The position numbers were made by a program, and so were the translations under genes. A DNA stretch of 64,000 nt from Gemmatimonadota bacterium (GTDB taxonomy: Bacteria > Latescibacterota > UBA2968 > GCA-2709665), in NCBI GenBank assembly GCA_028877215.1, contig JAPPFJ010000014.1, positions 227,757 to 291,756 of the forward strand. Reading direction: 5' to 3'. The notes under the pieces were generated by a model. The model ran no database searches and was not told the DNA's origin. It was given only the letters and a program-made list of their open reading frames with translations. Within the stretch, counting starts at the first letter, position 1. Each line of letters starts with the position of its first letter. This document shows, piece after piece, positions 8,027-16,756 of the stretch.

Positions 8027-8761
8027 ATGGTTAAGAGGTTTCTCCGGGAGGCAGCGCTATTCGCGGGTTGCGCCGTGCTCACCGGTGTCGTGGGTCTGAT
8101 CCTGCTCGATCGATTCATCATGCCGCGCCTGGTCCGGGCCGGCCAGCGTGTTGAGGTCCCTGACATCGTCAATCTCACACCCGAAGACGCCGGCCGTGCA
8201 CTGTCTCAACGGGGGCTGAGATTGAAGCTGCAGCCCGCACGCTGGGACACGTCCATTGCCGAAGGCAGGATGGTGCAACAGAATCCGCTTGCGCATTCGC
8301 ACGTGAAGATCAACCGGACGGTTTATGCAGTGCCGAGTCGCGGGGTCCGGCTCTACGAAGTGCCGGATCTCAGGGAGAAGTCCCTGCGCCAGGCCCAGTT
8401 GTGGATTGCACAGGCGGGCCTGGCCATGGGAGATACGCTTGAAGATGCGTCTGAAACTGTCGAGGAGGGTTTGATAATCAGCCAGGACCCGCGTCCGGGA
8501 CAACAGGTGCAGATCGGAACACCGATAGCGGTAACGATCAGCAACGGTCCACCGGGCGAAATGTTCCCGATGCCGGATCTGGTCGGCAAGACACTTGAGA
8601 ATGCCCGCGTCGCGTTGGAGGAAGCCGGGCTCCTGGTGCGGGATATCAGATATGAATTCAGTACCCAGCATCTGTTGAACGTAGTGATCCGGCATGTGCC
8701 CGTGACAGGTGAAGACGTGAAACAGGGGACGCGGGTGCGGCTGGTAGTGAGTAAATTGTGA
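8027..8761 (+). CDS. Membrane-anchored triple-PASTA-domain protein
   Basis: A 244 aa protein with one N-terminal membrane anchor (AGCAVLTGVVGLILLDRFIM, about residues 13-32) followed by three PASTA domains of about 65 residues. They begin VEVPDIVNLTPEDAGRAL, YEVPDLREKSLRQAQLWI and FPMPDLVGKTLENARVAL. PASTA domains bind uncrosslinked peptidoglycan or beta-lactam-like ligands and usually sit on PBP2x or PknB-type kinases. Here they stand alone, so the protein is probably a periplasmic cell-wall sensor or scaffold. The ATG at 8027 follows GGGAAAGAGACGG. The next gene, rpe, starts 78 bp downstream. Confidence 0.88.
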   Translation: MVKRFLREAALFAGCAVLTGVVGLILLDRFIMPRLVRAGQRVEVPDIVNLTPEDAGRALSQRGLRLKLQPARWDTSIAEGRMVQQNPLAHSHVKINRTVYAVPSRGVRLYEVPDLREKSLRQAQLWIAQAGLAMGDTLEDASETVEEGLIISQDPRPGQQVQIGTPIAVTISNGPPGEMFPMPDLVGKTLENARVALEEAGLLVRDIRYEFSTQHLLNVVIRHVPVTGEDVKQGTRVRLVVSKL

Positions 8762-8839
8762 CGGTTGTCACTGCACACTGGTTTCCGCCTGAAGCCCCGC
8801 CCTTCGGTACCCCCTTCGTGAAAGTTGGTGGATATTCTC

Positions 8840-9508
8840 ATGGTCAAAATCGCCCCATCCTTCCTGGCAGCGAATTTTGTCGTGCTCGAACGCGAGATTC
8901 GGGCCGTGGAAGCAGCCGGCGCGGACTATATTCACCTGGATGTGATGGACGGGCATTTTGTGCCGAACATCACCTTCGGTCCGATGGTTGTGGAAGCCAT
9001 TCGCAAAGCGACGGCGTTGACCCTGGATGTGCATCTCATGATTTCCGAACCGGGCAAGTATCTGAGGGCGTTCGCGGACAGCGGGGCCGATATCTGTACT
9101 ATACACGTAGAGGTCAACGCGGATTTGCACGCTCTTCTGCGGGAAATCCGGAGGACAGGAATGCGGGCGGGCGCCACGGTGAAGCCCGCAACACCCGTGG
9201 AGGCGTTGTATCCACTATTGCCGTCCCTTGATCTTGCGCTCGTGATGTCGGTCGAGCCGGGATTCGGCGGCCAGGCGTTTATGCCCGAGTCCCTGGAAAA
9301 GGTGCGGGAATTGCGGGCGGAGGTTGAGCGCCAGGGTGTGAATGCCGAGATAGAAATCGACGGGGGTATCGGGCTCGAAAACGCCGGACATGCCGTAGCG
9401 GCGGGGGCGGACGTGCTGGTGGCCGGATCGTCCGCGTTTCGCGACGGCAAGGTGGTAGAAAACCTGGCTGCGTTACGGCGTGCGGGACTGACGGGACTGG
9501 GGCAGTAA
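8840..9508 (+). CDS. rpe: Ribulose-phosphate 3-epimerase
   Basis: Interconverts ribulose 5-phosphate and xylulose 5-phosphate in the pentose-phosphate pathway. It is a 222 aa TIM barrel with the expected blocks: SFLAANF, the metal and catalytic region YIHLDVMDGHFVPNITFGP (Asp34 and Asp37), LDVHLMI, the VMSVEPGFGGQAF loop and the second catalytic Asp in EIEIDGGI. The ATG at 8840 is preceded by GGTGG with 8-nt spacing and gives the usual MVKIAPSFLA start; in-frame TTG and GTG codons just upstream are less likely. Confidence 0.96.
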   Translation: MVKIAPSFLAANFVVLEREIRAVEAAGADYIHLDVMDGHFVPNITFGPMVVEAIRKATALTLDVHLMISEPGKYLRAFADSGADICTIHVEVNADLHALLREIRRTGMRAGATVKPATPVEALYPLLPSLDLALVMSVEPGFGGQAFMPESLEKVRELRAEVERQGVNAEIEIDGGIGLENAGHAVAAGADVLVAGSSAFRDGKVVENLAALRRAGLTGLGQ

Positions 9509-9665
9509 AATTACCGGCTCCAACAGTCCTGTAACCCGGCGGGCTCTGAAGCGGTGGACTGCCGCGGCGGCGCCTGATTCAGGAGTTTTTTGTTGCGTAA
9601 ATTGCTGTCGTCCCGTATTTTTACAGGTCTGTTTCCCTTTTGACGATTAACCCCAGGTCCGCCCC

Positions 9666-10994
9666 ATGTTCGATCATCTCACGGAAAAGCTGGAAGGGGT
9701 TTTCAAGAAACTGCGCGGCCGCGGCAGGTTGGCCGAAGCCAATATCGATGAAGCGCTGAGGGACGTGCGCCGCGCGCTTCTGGAGGCGGACGTCAACTAT
9801 AAGGTAGCGAGGAGCTTTGTTGCCCGTGTAAGGGAGCGGGCGATCGGGCAGGAGGTGTTGCGAAGCATTACGCCCGGGCAGCAGGTCGTCAAGGTCGTGC
9901 ACGACGAGTTGATTCACCTCCTTGGAGACGAGCACCAGGAGCTGAATCTGACCGGACCGGCGCCAAATGTTGTCATGGTAGCCGGTTTACAGGGATCTGG
10001 CAAGACGACACTGTGCGCCAAGCTTGCGAGACTCCTCAAAGGGAAGGGCCGGCGGCCGCTCCTTGTGGCGGCCGATATCTACCGTCCGGCAGCCATCGAC
10101 CAGCTTTGCGTACTGGGCGCGTCAATAGACGTCCCGGTCCACCGTGCGCCGGAGGGCACGGATCCGGCGTTGATTTGCGCCGGGGCGGTGGACCTGGCAC
10201 GAGCGGACGGCATGGACCCCGTTATTCTGGATACGGCTGGCCGTCTGCACATTGATGACGTGCGGATGGAGGAATTGAAGAAGATACGTGAAGCGGTTAC
10301 GCCGGGTGAGATTCTGTTCGTCGCTGACGGGATGACAGGGCAGGATGCGGTATCGGCGGCGACGGCGTTCTACGAACAACTCAACTTTACGGGAATCGTC
10401 CTGACGCGCCTCGATAGCGATACGCGCGGCGGCGCGGCGCTGTCCATCCGGGAAGTCACGGGTGTGCCCATCAAGTACGCGGGCGTCAGCGAGAGAGTGG
10501 ACGGTATAGAGCCGTTTCATCCCGACCGGATGGCCTCCCGCATTCTGGGTATGGGCGACGTGGTGACGCTGGTGGAGCGGGCTCAGGATGCGGTGGACGT
10601 GACGCAGGCGCAGAAGCTGGAGAAGAAACTGCGAAGCGCCGCGTTTACGTTCGATGATTTTCTGCAGCAGTTGGACCAGGTTCGCAAGATGGGGCCCTTG
10701 AGCCAGTTGATGGACATGATACCCGGTGCCGGAAAGGCGATGAAGGGTCTGCAGGTGGATGACGACGCGTTCGTGCATACCGAAGCGATCATCTTGTCAA
10801 TGACTCGGCAGGAGCGGGTCAATCCCCAGATCCTGAACGGCAGCAGGCGCCGCCGTATTGCGAAGGGCAGCGGGTGCAGCATCCAGGAAGTCAACAGGCT
10901 CGTAAAGCAGTTCGGCATGATGCGAAAGATGATGAAACGGATGACGAGGATCGAGAAGCAGGGCCGCGGCGCGCCTGTGCCGTTTCCGGGTTGA
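9666..10994 (+). CDS. ffh: Signal recognition particle GTPase Ffh
   Basis: SRP54 homologue that binds signal sequences on ribosomes and docks with FtsY for co-translational membrane targeting. It is 442 aa: an N domain (1-~95), a G domain with P-loop GLQGSGKTT (about 108-116), ILDTAGR and the TRLDSDTRGG motif, and a Met-rich M domain from ~325 to 432 with MMRKMMKRM near the end that binds SRP RNA. The ATG at 9666 follows CCAGG. It heads the translation-related block continuing with rpsP-rimM-trmD-rplS. No 4.5S RNA gene was recognised nearby. Confidence 0.97.
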   Translation: MFDHLTEKLEGVFKKLRGRGRLAEANIDEALRDVRRALLEADVNYKVARSFVARVRERAIGQEVLRSITPGQQVVKVVHDELIHLLGDEHQELNLTGPAPNVVMVAGLQGSGKTTLCAKLARLLKGKGRRPLLVAADIYRPAAIDQLCVLGASIDVPVHRAPEGTDPALICAGAVDLARADGMDPVILDTAGRLHIDDVRMEELKKIREAVTPGEILFVADGMTGQDAVSAATAFYEQLNFTGIVLTRLDSDTRGGAALSIREVTGVPIKYAGVSERVDGIEPFHPDRMASRILGMGDVVTLVERAQDAVDVTQAQKLEKKLRSAAFTFDDFLQQLDQVRKMGPLSQLMDMIPGAGKAMKGLQVDDDAFVHTEAIILSMTRQERVNPQILNGSRRRRIAKGSGCSIQEVNRLVKQFGMMRKMMKRMTRIEKQGRGAPVPFPG

Positions 10995-11101
10995 CGAGGC
11001 GTGTGTCCGGGATGGTGTCGGCGGCAGACAGAAACCGGGGCTGATTTCCCGCACGATGAAAGTTCCCGGATGTGTTGTTCATTAAACAGGAGGTTGTATT
11101 T

Positions 11102-11407
11102 TTGGTAAGGATTCGATTGACACGAAAGGGCGCCAGGAATGCGCCGTTCTACAGGGTTGTGGTCGCGGATAGCAGGTCCCCCAGGGACGGTCGGTTTATC
11201 GAGAGTCTCGGGTACTACGATCCAACCGTGAGTCCGCAGGTTGTGCAGCTCAATGCTGAGCGGGCGCGTCACTGGCTGGATCTGGGCGCTGCGCCGTCCG
11301 GAACGGTGATGAGTCTGCTTCGGCAGCAGGGAATTCTGAGCGAGAACAAGCTGCCCGAGGCCGATACGGGCGAAACGGACGAAGCCGACGCTGAAGCCGA
11401 GGAATAG
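11102..11407 (+). CDS. rpsP: 30S ribosomal protein S16
   Basis: Small-subunit assembly protein, 101 aa. It opens with [20 protein letters not shown] and continues [19 protein letters not shown], the S16 signature, with an acidic tail after residue 85. The start is a TTG at 11102, 8 nt after a perfect AGGAGG (11088-11093). A GTG further upstream in the same frame would put the Shine-Dalgarno inside the gene. rimM follows 3 bp after the stop; the small KH-domain gene that often lies between rpsP and rimM is absent. Confidence 0.96.
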   Translation: MVRIRLTRKGARNAPFYRVVVADSRSPRDGRFIESLGYYDPTVSPQVVQLNAERARHWLDLGAAPSGTVMSLLRQQGILSENKLPEADTGETDEADAEAEE

Positions 11408-11410
11408 TCC

Positions 11411-11941
11411 TTGTCCCCAGGTCCGGTTCATCGGGAACGATACGTCGCCATCGGCAGGGTGCTTAAGCCCAGGGGCCTCGGTGGCGAGGCCTTTCTGCAT
11501 CCTCTCACGGATTTTCCGGAACGGTTTCAGGTTCTCAGGAAGGCGCTGGTCGAAAAGCCGGACGGGAACCGGGTGACACTTGGGATCGACCGGGTACGTA
11601 ACTGCGGACGGCGGATGGCCATAAAATTCCTCGATATCGATACGCCCGAGAAGGTTGCGCTGTTTCGCGGTAGCGAATTGCTCGTTCCGGCCGACGAGGT
11701 GTTTCCGCTTCCCGATGATACGTATTATGTGTTTGAGATCGTCGGATTGAAGGTTGTGACGGAAGCCGGCCCGGAAGTCGGGCGTGTGGTCGATGTGATT
11801 ACCCATCCCGCAAACGATATTTACGTTGTCAGGAGAGAGGATGGGGGCGAGTCGTTGATACCCGCCGCGAGGGATCTGGTTCGGATCGACCTGGCGGGCG
11901 GGCGTCTGTTCGTGAAGAGCGTGGACGGACTCCTGGACTGA
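11411..11941 (+). CDS. rimM: 16S rRNA maturation factor RimM
   Basis: Assists assembly of the 30S head with S19. The 176 aa protein has the RimM N-domain (IGRVLKPRGLGGEAFLHPLT, residues 15-34) and a PRC-barrel C-domain (YYVFEIVGLKVVTEAG and the conserved DIYVV and SLIPA motifs). The start is a TTG at 11411, with GAGG in the end of rpsP as Shine-Dalgarno, which implies translational coupling. Confidence 0.93.
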   Translation: MSPGPVHRERYVAIGRVLKPRGLGGEAFLHPLTDFPERFQVLRKALVEKPDGNRVTLGIDRVRNCGRRMAIKFLDIDTPEKVALFRGSELLVPADEVFPLPDDTYYVFEIVGLKVVTEAGPEVGRVVDVITHPANDIYVVRREDGGESLIPAARDLVRIDLAGGRLFVKSVDGLLD

Positions 11942-11980
11942 TCGCCGGGAAATGCTGCGGTGCGACTGGACAGGGTATAT

Positions 11981-12037
11981 CAGCCCGTTGAAAGGCCCAT
12001 CCGGGCTCGCCTGCGGAGCGACTTTATCAACGGACTG
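11981..12037. repeat. Family B element, internally deleted 57-bp copy abutting trmD
   Basis: It starts CAGCCCGTTGAAAGGCCCAT and ends ACTTTATCAACGGACTG. The ends match the two ends of the 160-bp element at 63723-63882 (reverse orientation) with a few mismatches, while the central ~100 bp is missing. The last base is 2 nt before the trmD ATG, so the element occupies the ribosome-binding region. Confidence 0.75.
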
Positions 12038-12039
12038 CC

Positions 12040-12777
12040 ATGCATATCGACTTTCTCACAATATTTCCCGATCTGATCCGGGAAGCGGCTGCTTACGGTA
12101 TTACGGGAAGGGCGATCCGTACCGGTCTGGTAGACGTCATCGCGCACGATTTGCGGGATTTTGCCAATGACGCTCACCGTACGGTGGACGATACACCCTA
12201 CGGCGGCGGAGCCGGAATGGTTTTCAAGCCTGGACCGATCGCCCGTGCGCTGGCCGCCGTTCAGGACGCCGGACGGTCGCTGGAGCACGTGATTTTCCTG
12301 ACGCCCGACGGACATCAGCTGGATCAGAAGACGGTAAACCGACTTTCCATCGCGCCCGGTCTCGTACTCTTGTGCGGACGGTACCGGGGTATTGACGAAC
12401 GCATTCGCGAGTTGTATGTTACCGAGGAGATTTCGGTCGGTGATTACGTGTTGAGTGGCGGCGAATTACCGGCACTGGTGTTGATGGATGCCGTTGTGCG
12501 ATTGATCCCGGGGGCGATGGGAGACGCGGAATCCGCCCTGGAGGATTCATTCCAGAACGGGATTCTGGATTGTCCGTGGTATACGAGGCCCAGGGAGTTC
12601 GAGGGGTTACGGGTTCCCGATGTTCTGCTGAGCGGAGACCATCAGCGGATTGCAGGCTGGCGGCGCCACACGGCCGTGCAGCGCACGCGGAAACGGCGTC
12701 CGGACCTCAACGAAAGAATCGAAGCCGGCGATGCGGCCGGCTCGCAAAACGAGGATGTTGGCGGGCGCGAGAAATAG
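12040..12777 (+). CDS. trmD: tRNA (guanine-N1-)-methyltransferase
   Basis: Methylates G37 of tRNAs with GG at 36-37 using SAM, which prevents +1 frameshifting. The 245 aa SPOUT/trefoil-knot enzyme has the PYGGGAGMVF motif, LLCGRYRGIDER and the knot segment EISVGDYVLSGGELPALVLM, plus PWYTRPREFEG and LLSGDH.RI..WRR near the C-terminus. The ATG at 12040 has no purine-rich Shine-Dalgarno because repeat family B lies directly in front. Initiation may depend on coupling to rimM (98 bp upstream) or on a reduced leader. Confidence 0.97.
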   Translation: MHIDFLTIFPDLIREAAAYGITGRAIRTGLVDVIAHDLRDFANDAHRTVDDTPYGGGAGMVFKPGPIARALAAVQDAGRSLEHVIFLTPDGHQLDQKTVNRLSIAPGLVLLCGRYRGIDERIRELYVTEEISVGDYVLSGGELPALVLMDAVVRLIPGAMGDAESALEDSFQNGILDCPWYTRPREFEGLRVPDVLLSGDHQRIAGWRRHTAVQRTRKRRPDLNERIEAGDAAGSQNEDVGGREK

Positions 12778-12871
12778 CGGCGGCCGGTCGCGGGGTTTTT
12801 CCCGTGCATCAAGATGAATGGGGGCGACGGTCTTTCGCTCGAGAGTCTTTCATCGTTTCAGGAGTGTTGCC

Positions 12872-13225
12872 ATGGATGCGTTGTTGAAATCCTTAACGGA
12901 AGAACAAATCAAGTCCGATCTCCCGGCATTTGGCGCCGGGGACACGGTGCGGGTACACGTACGCGTGGTTGAAGGCGAGAAGGAACGCACGCAGATGTTT
13001 GAGGGCGTGGTTATCCAGCGCCGGGGCCACGGAATACACGAGACCTTCACGGTACGAAAGATGGTGGTGGGCGGCGTGGGTGTCGAGCGGATTTTTCCGG
13101 TCCATTCACCTCGGGTGGCGAAGGTCGAATTGATTCGCAGCGGCAAGGTCCGCAGGACGCGTATTACCTATCTGCGCGAGCTGCAGGGGAAAGCCGCCAG
13201 GATCGAGGAAAAACGGGGCGTTTAA
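12872..13225 (+). CDS. rplS: 50S ribosomal protein L19
   Basis: L19 lies at the 30S-50S interface. The 117 aa protein contains [19 protein letters not shown], then [30 protein letters not shown] and [20 protein letters not shown], the whole family pattern. The ATG at 12872 follows GGAG with 7-nt spacing. It is last in the conserved rpsP-rimM-trmD-rplS order, 94 bp after trmD. Confidence 0.97.
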   Translation: MDALLKSLTEEQIKSDLPAFGAGDTVRVHVRVVEGEKERTQMFEGVVIQRRGHGIHETFTVRKMVVGGVGVERIFPVHSPRVAKVELIRSGKVRRTRITYLRELQGKAARIEEKRGV

Positions 13226-13237
13226 TATACGCGACTG

Positions 13238-13558
13238 GTGAACCGGATGGCGACACGCAATGCGGGAAGACGCCCTCGCGGCCGCGCGGGGCGCAGGAGT
13301 CAGGCACAACGGGGGGAACCGGCCCGGAGTCCGCTGCCTTATTCGCGCAGGAACTGGACCTTTCTTGGCGCCGGCGTAGGCACGATCCTGATCGGTTACC
13401 TGTGTCTGTCCCAACCGCCCGTCGACGGCTTCCTGTCACTTACGCTGGCGCCTGTTCTGCTGGTCATCGGGTATTGCGTGCTGATACCTCTCGGCCTGCT
13501 GCTGGGCGAATCGAAAAAACCGACCGACGAGGCATCCGGCAAGTCCGTGGGCGGTTAG
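13238..13558 (+). CDS. Small two-helix membrane protein (DUF3098-like)
   Basis: A 106 aa protein with a basic N-terminus (about 35 residues, rich in Arg) followed by two membrane helices: FLGAGVGTILIGYLCL (42-57) and LAPVLLVIGYCVLIPLGLLL (70-89). The pattern of a charged leader, a helix opening RRNWTFLGAGVGTILIG, a short polar loop and a second helix resembles the small DUF3098-type proteins of FCB bacteria; function unknown. The start may be GTG 13238 or ATG 13247. Its last 10 nt, including the TAG stop, overlap the 5' end of tRNA-Val, so it and the tRNA probably share a transcript. Confidence 0.65.
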   Translation: MNRMATRNAGRRPRGRAGRRSQAQRGEPARSPLPYSRRNWTFLGAGVGTILIGYLCLSQPPVDGFLSLTLAPVLLVIGYCVLIPLGLLLGESKKPTDEASGKSVGG

Positions 13559-13625
13559 CTCAGCTGGTTAGAGCGCCTGCCTTACAAGCAGGAGGTCACT
13601 GGTTCGAGTCCAGTATCGCCCACCA
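13549..13625 (+). tRNA. tRNA-Val(UAC)
   Basis: Full cloverleaf: acceptor GGGCGGT/ATCGCCC (one G-T), D arm GCTC AGCTGGTTA GAGC, anticodon stem CCTGC/GCAGG around CTTACAA with anticodon TAC, a five-base variable loop, T arm ACTGG TTCGAGT CCAGT, discriminator A and encoded CCA (13623-13625). Confidence 0.97.
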
Positions 13626-13631
13626 TTTAAG

Positions 13632-13672
13632 AACAAGGGATTATGTCGTTTTGACATAATCCCTTTCTTGTT
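13632..13672. terminator. Hairpin terminator between tRNA-Val and the converging gene
   Basis: A perfect 13-bp stem, AAGGGATTATGTC / GACATAATCCCTT, encloses a 5-nt loop and can be extended with AAC/GTT. The following CTTTCTTGTT is T-rich. It lies 6 bp after the tRNA and 150 bp before the end of the convergent gene, so it can act in both directions. Confidence 0.75.
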
Positions 13673-13820
13673 GGTGTGCCAGGCATGGCGTGAAGCACCG
13701 GGAGAAGAGCCGGTGCCTGGAACCGGTAAGGGAAACCGAGCCGGGAAGTGTCTGGGAGGGTGAGAGTCACTCCAGGGGCCGCGGTGACGAGAACTCTACC
13801 CGGAAAAGCGTAGTGCCTTC

Positions 13821-15191
13821 CTACAACACCAGCTCGTCGGGCGGCTGGTAGTCGCTTTTGCGCGGGTCCCACCGGGTTCCGCATTTGTCGCTGATGACCA
13901 CCCATTCACCCGCACTGAGGTTGCCCTGGTGGTGGTAGTTGAAGCGCCTGAGCCCTGCAGCTTCGGCGGCGTCCAGCAACATTTTGAGGTCGCGCGCCGA
14001 CATTGGGTCGCCATCGTGGGGCAAGCGGCCGGTGTCAAGCCAGGGTACGATGCGCTCCGGGTCGTCCACCGAGGCCAGCGCCCTTCGGGTCTCCTGCGTG
14101 ACCACCTGCTCGAAAAACTCCGGATTGAGGGCGCTCTCAAAATCGAGCAGATCGTCGCCGACACCTGGAAGGACAATGCCGAAGAGGGCCTGCACGACAT
14201 CGAGGGTGTCGGTTACGCTGATCCCCGTATTCCACTCCAAAAGCGTCTGTGAGTAGCGATAGACCGTACCGATGAAGCCGTCGAAGCCGCGGTGAAAGAA
14301 GTAGTGCTTTGGCAGCAGGAAATCCATGAACCGGGCCAGATCGACGAAGTCGTATCCGCACAAGGGCGCGAAGGCCGCCGAGCGCGGGCCGCATCCCAGG
14401 CGCACCGGGCGCTTCAACTCGGCGGCGACGCCTTCCCGAATGCGGCGAAAATAGCGCGTCAACGAGTCTGTTCGGAACGACAGCCAAGCCATCAGGTCGG
14501 AATCGGCACCCAGCATGCGGTGGGCACCGACCAGTCCGCCCCTGGCATGTCCGCGGATGCGCACCGGGTCGAGATTGTGGAAAAGGTCCAACAGCCTGTC
14601 TTTCGCGGCCACCATGGCCTCATAGTCATACCCCAGATCCGCGGCCATCGGAGCCGCAGATTCCGGCAGGTCTTGAAAGAAGCAGGAGCGTTGGGCCATG
14701 TGATGAGGGGCGATTTCGTACCCCCACTCCGGCCCGTCCATCACGGCGCCGTCCGCCATTGGGAAGTGCTCGAGCGTATCGACCATGCGCGCCACCCGGG
14801 ATGCCAGCGTCCTGTCGTCGTGCAGTTGGTGGCCCGTTCCCCCCGGACCCGCACCACCATCGGCGTACATGCAATACACCTGCATGCCGCGGTCCTTGGC
14901 GGCGTTCATCGTCCTTTCCAGCAGGGCCCTTTTCTCCGGCAGCTTCTGTTCCGGCGGCGACGGCGGTTCGACCCCGAGTCCCGCGTACACAGCCGGATTC
15001 GGATCGTAGGCCTCCGCCACAATGTCGCCGGTGGGAGCGGGCAAAGCGTGCTTCGAGAGCCTTGCCGTGCCGAAAACGAGCGGACCGAACACGACGCCGT
15101 CCACGCCGCCCTCAGCCCAGGCGTCGAGTATGCGCTCGTGATCATTCATCACGCTCTCCAGATCGCGCATGACATCCATCCACAGTTTCAA
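13821..15191 (-). CDS. Uncharacterised TIM-barrel-like protein (glycoside-hydrolase-like)
   Basis: A 456 aa soluble protein with no signal peptide. Segments such as LDAWAEGGVDGVVFGPLVFG, KDRGMQVYCMYADGG, MADGAVMDGPEWGYEI (an acidic pair placed like the catalytic loop of a GH barrel) and RFNYHHQGNLSAGEWVVISD fit a (beta/alpha)8 barrel. I cannot assign it to a named family. It resembles in style the GH42-like proteins at 46914 and 53961. The start is a TTG at 15191: GGGGGAGG lies 6 nt upstream, whereas the ATG four codons later would be too far. The gene stands alone with its own regulatory region. Confidence 0.7.
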   Translation of the reverse strand: MKLWMDVMRDLESVMNDHERILDAWAEGGVDGVVFGPLVFGTARLSKHALPAPTGDIVAEAYDPNPAVYAGLGVEPPSPPEQKLPEKRALLERTMNAAKDRGMQVYCMYADGGAGPGGTGHQLHDDRTLASRVARMVDTLEHFPMADGAVMDGPEWGYEIAPHHMAQRSCFFQDLPESAAPMAADLGYDYEAMVAAKDRLLDLFHNLDPVRIRGHARGGLVGAHRMLGADSDLMAWLSFRTDSLTRYFRRIREGVAAELKRPVRLGCGPRSAAFAPLCGYDFVDLARFMDFLLPKHYFFHRGFDGFIGTVYRYSQTLLEWNTGISVTDTLDVVQALFGIVLPGVGDDLLDFESALNPEFFEQVVTQETRRALASVDDPERIVPWLDTGRLPHDGDPMSARDLKMLLDAAEAAGLRRFNYHHQGNLSAGEWVVISDKCGTRWDPRKSDYQPPDELVL

Positions 15192-15503
15192 GTTGAACCT
15201 CCCCCTTGCTTCGCGGTTTCGCTTCCCAGGCGAAGGAACCGTCTACTCGAAACCAGTATACGGATATGCAGCTGTCCGCATATCGAAGGAAGCGCCCAAG
15301 GATTCGGAATCCGTCCCGCCAGGGACTGACACTGAAAGATGCGGACTCGGTTCGACGCACAAAACCATTTGCGCAACAACACCCTCTGTGCCGAGATTAA
15401 CTGGACAATTACCCTTTGAGAATTCGCGAACAATGGAGATGGCGAAGGAGCGCATCAGACGGATGGGCTCCTTGTGGTTCTCTCAGTTTCGCTTTTTCGC
15501 ACG
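15192..15503. promoter_or_regulatory. Divergent-side intergenic region with a 7-bp dyad and -10 box
   Basis: 312 bp without a credible gene. On the minus strand TATACT (15260-15255) is a good -10 for the gene at 15191. Instead of a -35 box, the dyad GATATGC-8 nt-GCATATC (15263-15284) occupies that position, which fits an activator- or repressor-bound operator. The remaining ~200 bp toward 15503 lies behind the end of the epimerase gene and shows nothing I recognise. Confidence 0.4.
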
Positions 15504-16472
15504 TCAGCGCTCAGATGTCATTTCGGGGTAACCATCGCGGTACCACTTCACAGTACGTTCAACCTGGCTGCAAAAGTCCGTCGACGGCTCGAACCCAAGT
15601 TCCTGCCGGGCCCGGGAGATGTCGGCCAGGGTGTGAGCGACGTCGCCGGCACGGGGAGGTCGGCGTTCAAGCCGGAGTTCTCGTCCGGCGACCTGCTCGA
15701 GAACGTCTTTAACCTCAAGTATGGAGTGGGCTTCGCCCTGGCCCACGTTCAGCACGTCCGCCGCAAACCCTCGTTCCCGGGTCGCAGCCGCGATATTCGC
15801 ATCCACAACGTTGTCGATAAAGCAGAAGTCCCGTGTCTGGGTGCCGTCGCCTTCCAGGAACGGCCGGTACGACGGGTCCACGAACAGAGCATAGGGCCAC
15901 GCCGACAATACGGTTGAATAGGCGCCGCCGAATAGCGCGCCGGGTCCGAAGACGTTGAAATATCGAAGGCTCACCGCATCCAGCCCGTATAATCGGTGAA
16001 ACAAATTGCACCACTGCTCGCCGTGCAGCTTCGCCAACGCGTACGGCGATTGCGGGTTCGAGGGGCAGGCTTCCGGTGTGGGCAGGACCGAAGCCTCGCC
16101 GCAGACCGCGCTGCTGCTGGCGAACACCATGCGCGTCCTTTCCGCCAGACCGGATTTGAGAATCGCATTGAGCACGGACAGCGTACCCATCACATTCGCT
16201 TCCGCGCTGCGTAATGGATTCCGAACCGAGTAAGGAACGCGTGGCTTCGCCGCCAGATGAAGGACCGCGTCCGGAATCGTATTCTTGACGAGTCGCGCGA
16301 ACCAGTCCGAATCCACGACGCTGTGGGCGTGATATTGAACGCCGTGTACCCCGTTGGGAGGCGTTCCGGAAGACAGATCGTCAACACCGATAACGTCATG
16401 TCCGAGTTCCGTAAGACGACGGCATGTACTCTGACCGATAAAGCCGTTGCTGCCTGTAACGATAAACCTCAT
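15504..16472 (-). CDS. NAD-dependent epimerase/dehydratase (UDP-sugar 4-epimerase type)
   Basis: An extended short-chain dehydrogenase of 322 aa acting on nucleotide sugars. The Rossmann motif GSNGFIG is at residues 7-13, ASSSAVCGE contributes the catalytic Ser/Thr region, and YxxxK is Y144-K148 in SPYALAKLHGE. The substrate lobe has RYFNVFGPG and the DFCFIDNVVDANIAA motif. It is close to the GalE/WbpP group, so UDP-GlcNAc or UDP-Glc epimerisation is likely but not provable. The ATG at 16472 has GAGG 8 nt upstream. No LPS cluster is adjacent. Confidence 0.9.
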   Translation of the reverse strand: MRFIVTGSNGFIGQSTCRRLTELGHDVIGVDDLSSGTPPNGVHGVQYHAHSVVDSDWFARLVKNTIPDAVLHLAAKPRVPYSVRNPLRSAEANVMGTLSVLNAILKSGLAERTRMVFASSSAVCGEASVLPTPEACPSNPQSPYALAKLHGEQWCNLFHRLYGLDAVSLRYFNVFGPGALFGGAYSTVLSAWPYALFVDPSYRPFLEGDGTQTRDFCFIDNVVDANIAAATRERGFAADVLNVGQGEAHSILEVKDVLEQVAGRELRLERRPPRAGDVAHTLADISRARQELGFEPSTDFCSQVERTVKWYRDGYPEMTSER

Positions 16473-16756
16473 TGTGCAAACCTCGATTTCCGCACCCGTA
16501 GAAGGCTCTGGTGAAACAGTCCATACGGAGGCGCGACCGCCAGATACGATCATTATACGGAACACATGGCGAATGGTTGCATTCCGCCGCTGTTTGACCC
16601 GTTTTCACCGGCAAGACAATATACAAATCCGGCGGAAAATCGCAAAGATTGTCGGTTTAAATGTGACAGGTGGCCAACGTCGGGGAAGCCTTTGTCACGC
16701 AATAGTTGACGTTGATGTCAGGAAGGCGAACAGAATTCTGGAGGATTTCCAGTCCC

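Noticed and set aside
9509..9665. Search for 4.5S SRP RNA next to ffh
   Set aside because: No GGAAGC/GCAGG tetraloop-type hairpin of the SRP Alu or S domain was seen here or in 10995-11090.
10583..11806. 407-codon minus-strand frame across ffh-rpsP-rimM
   Set aside because: It runs antisense through three genes with clear family signatures; GC-rich codon bias keeps the opposite frame open.
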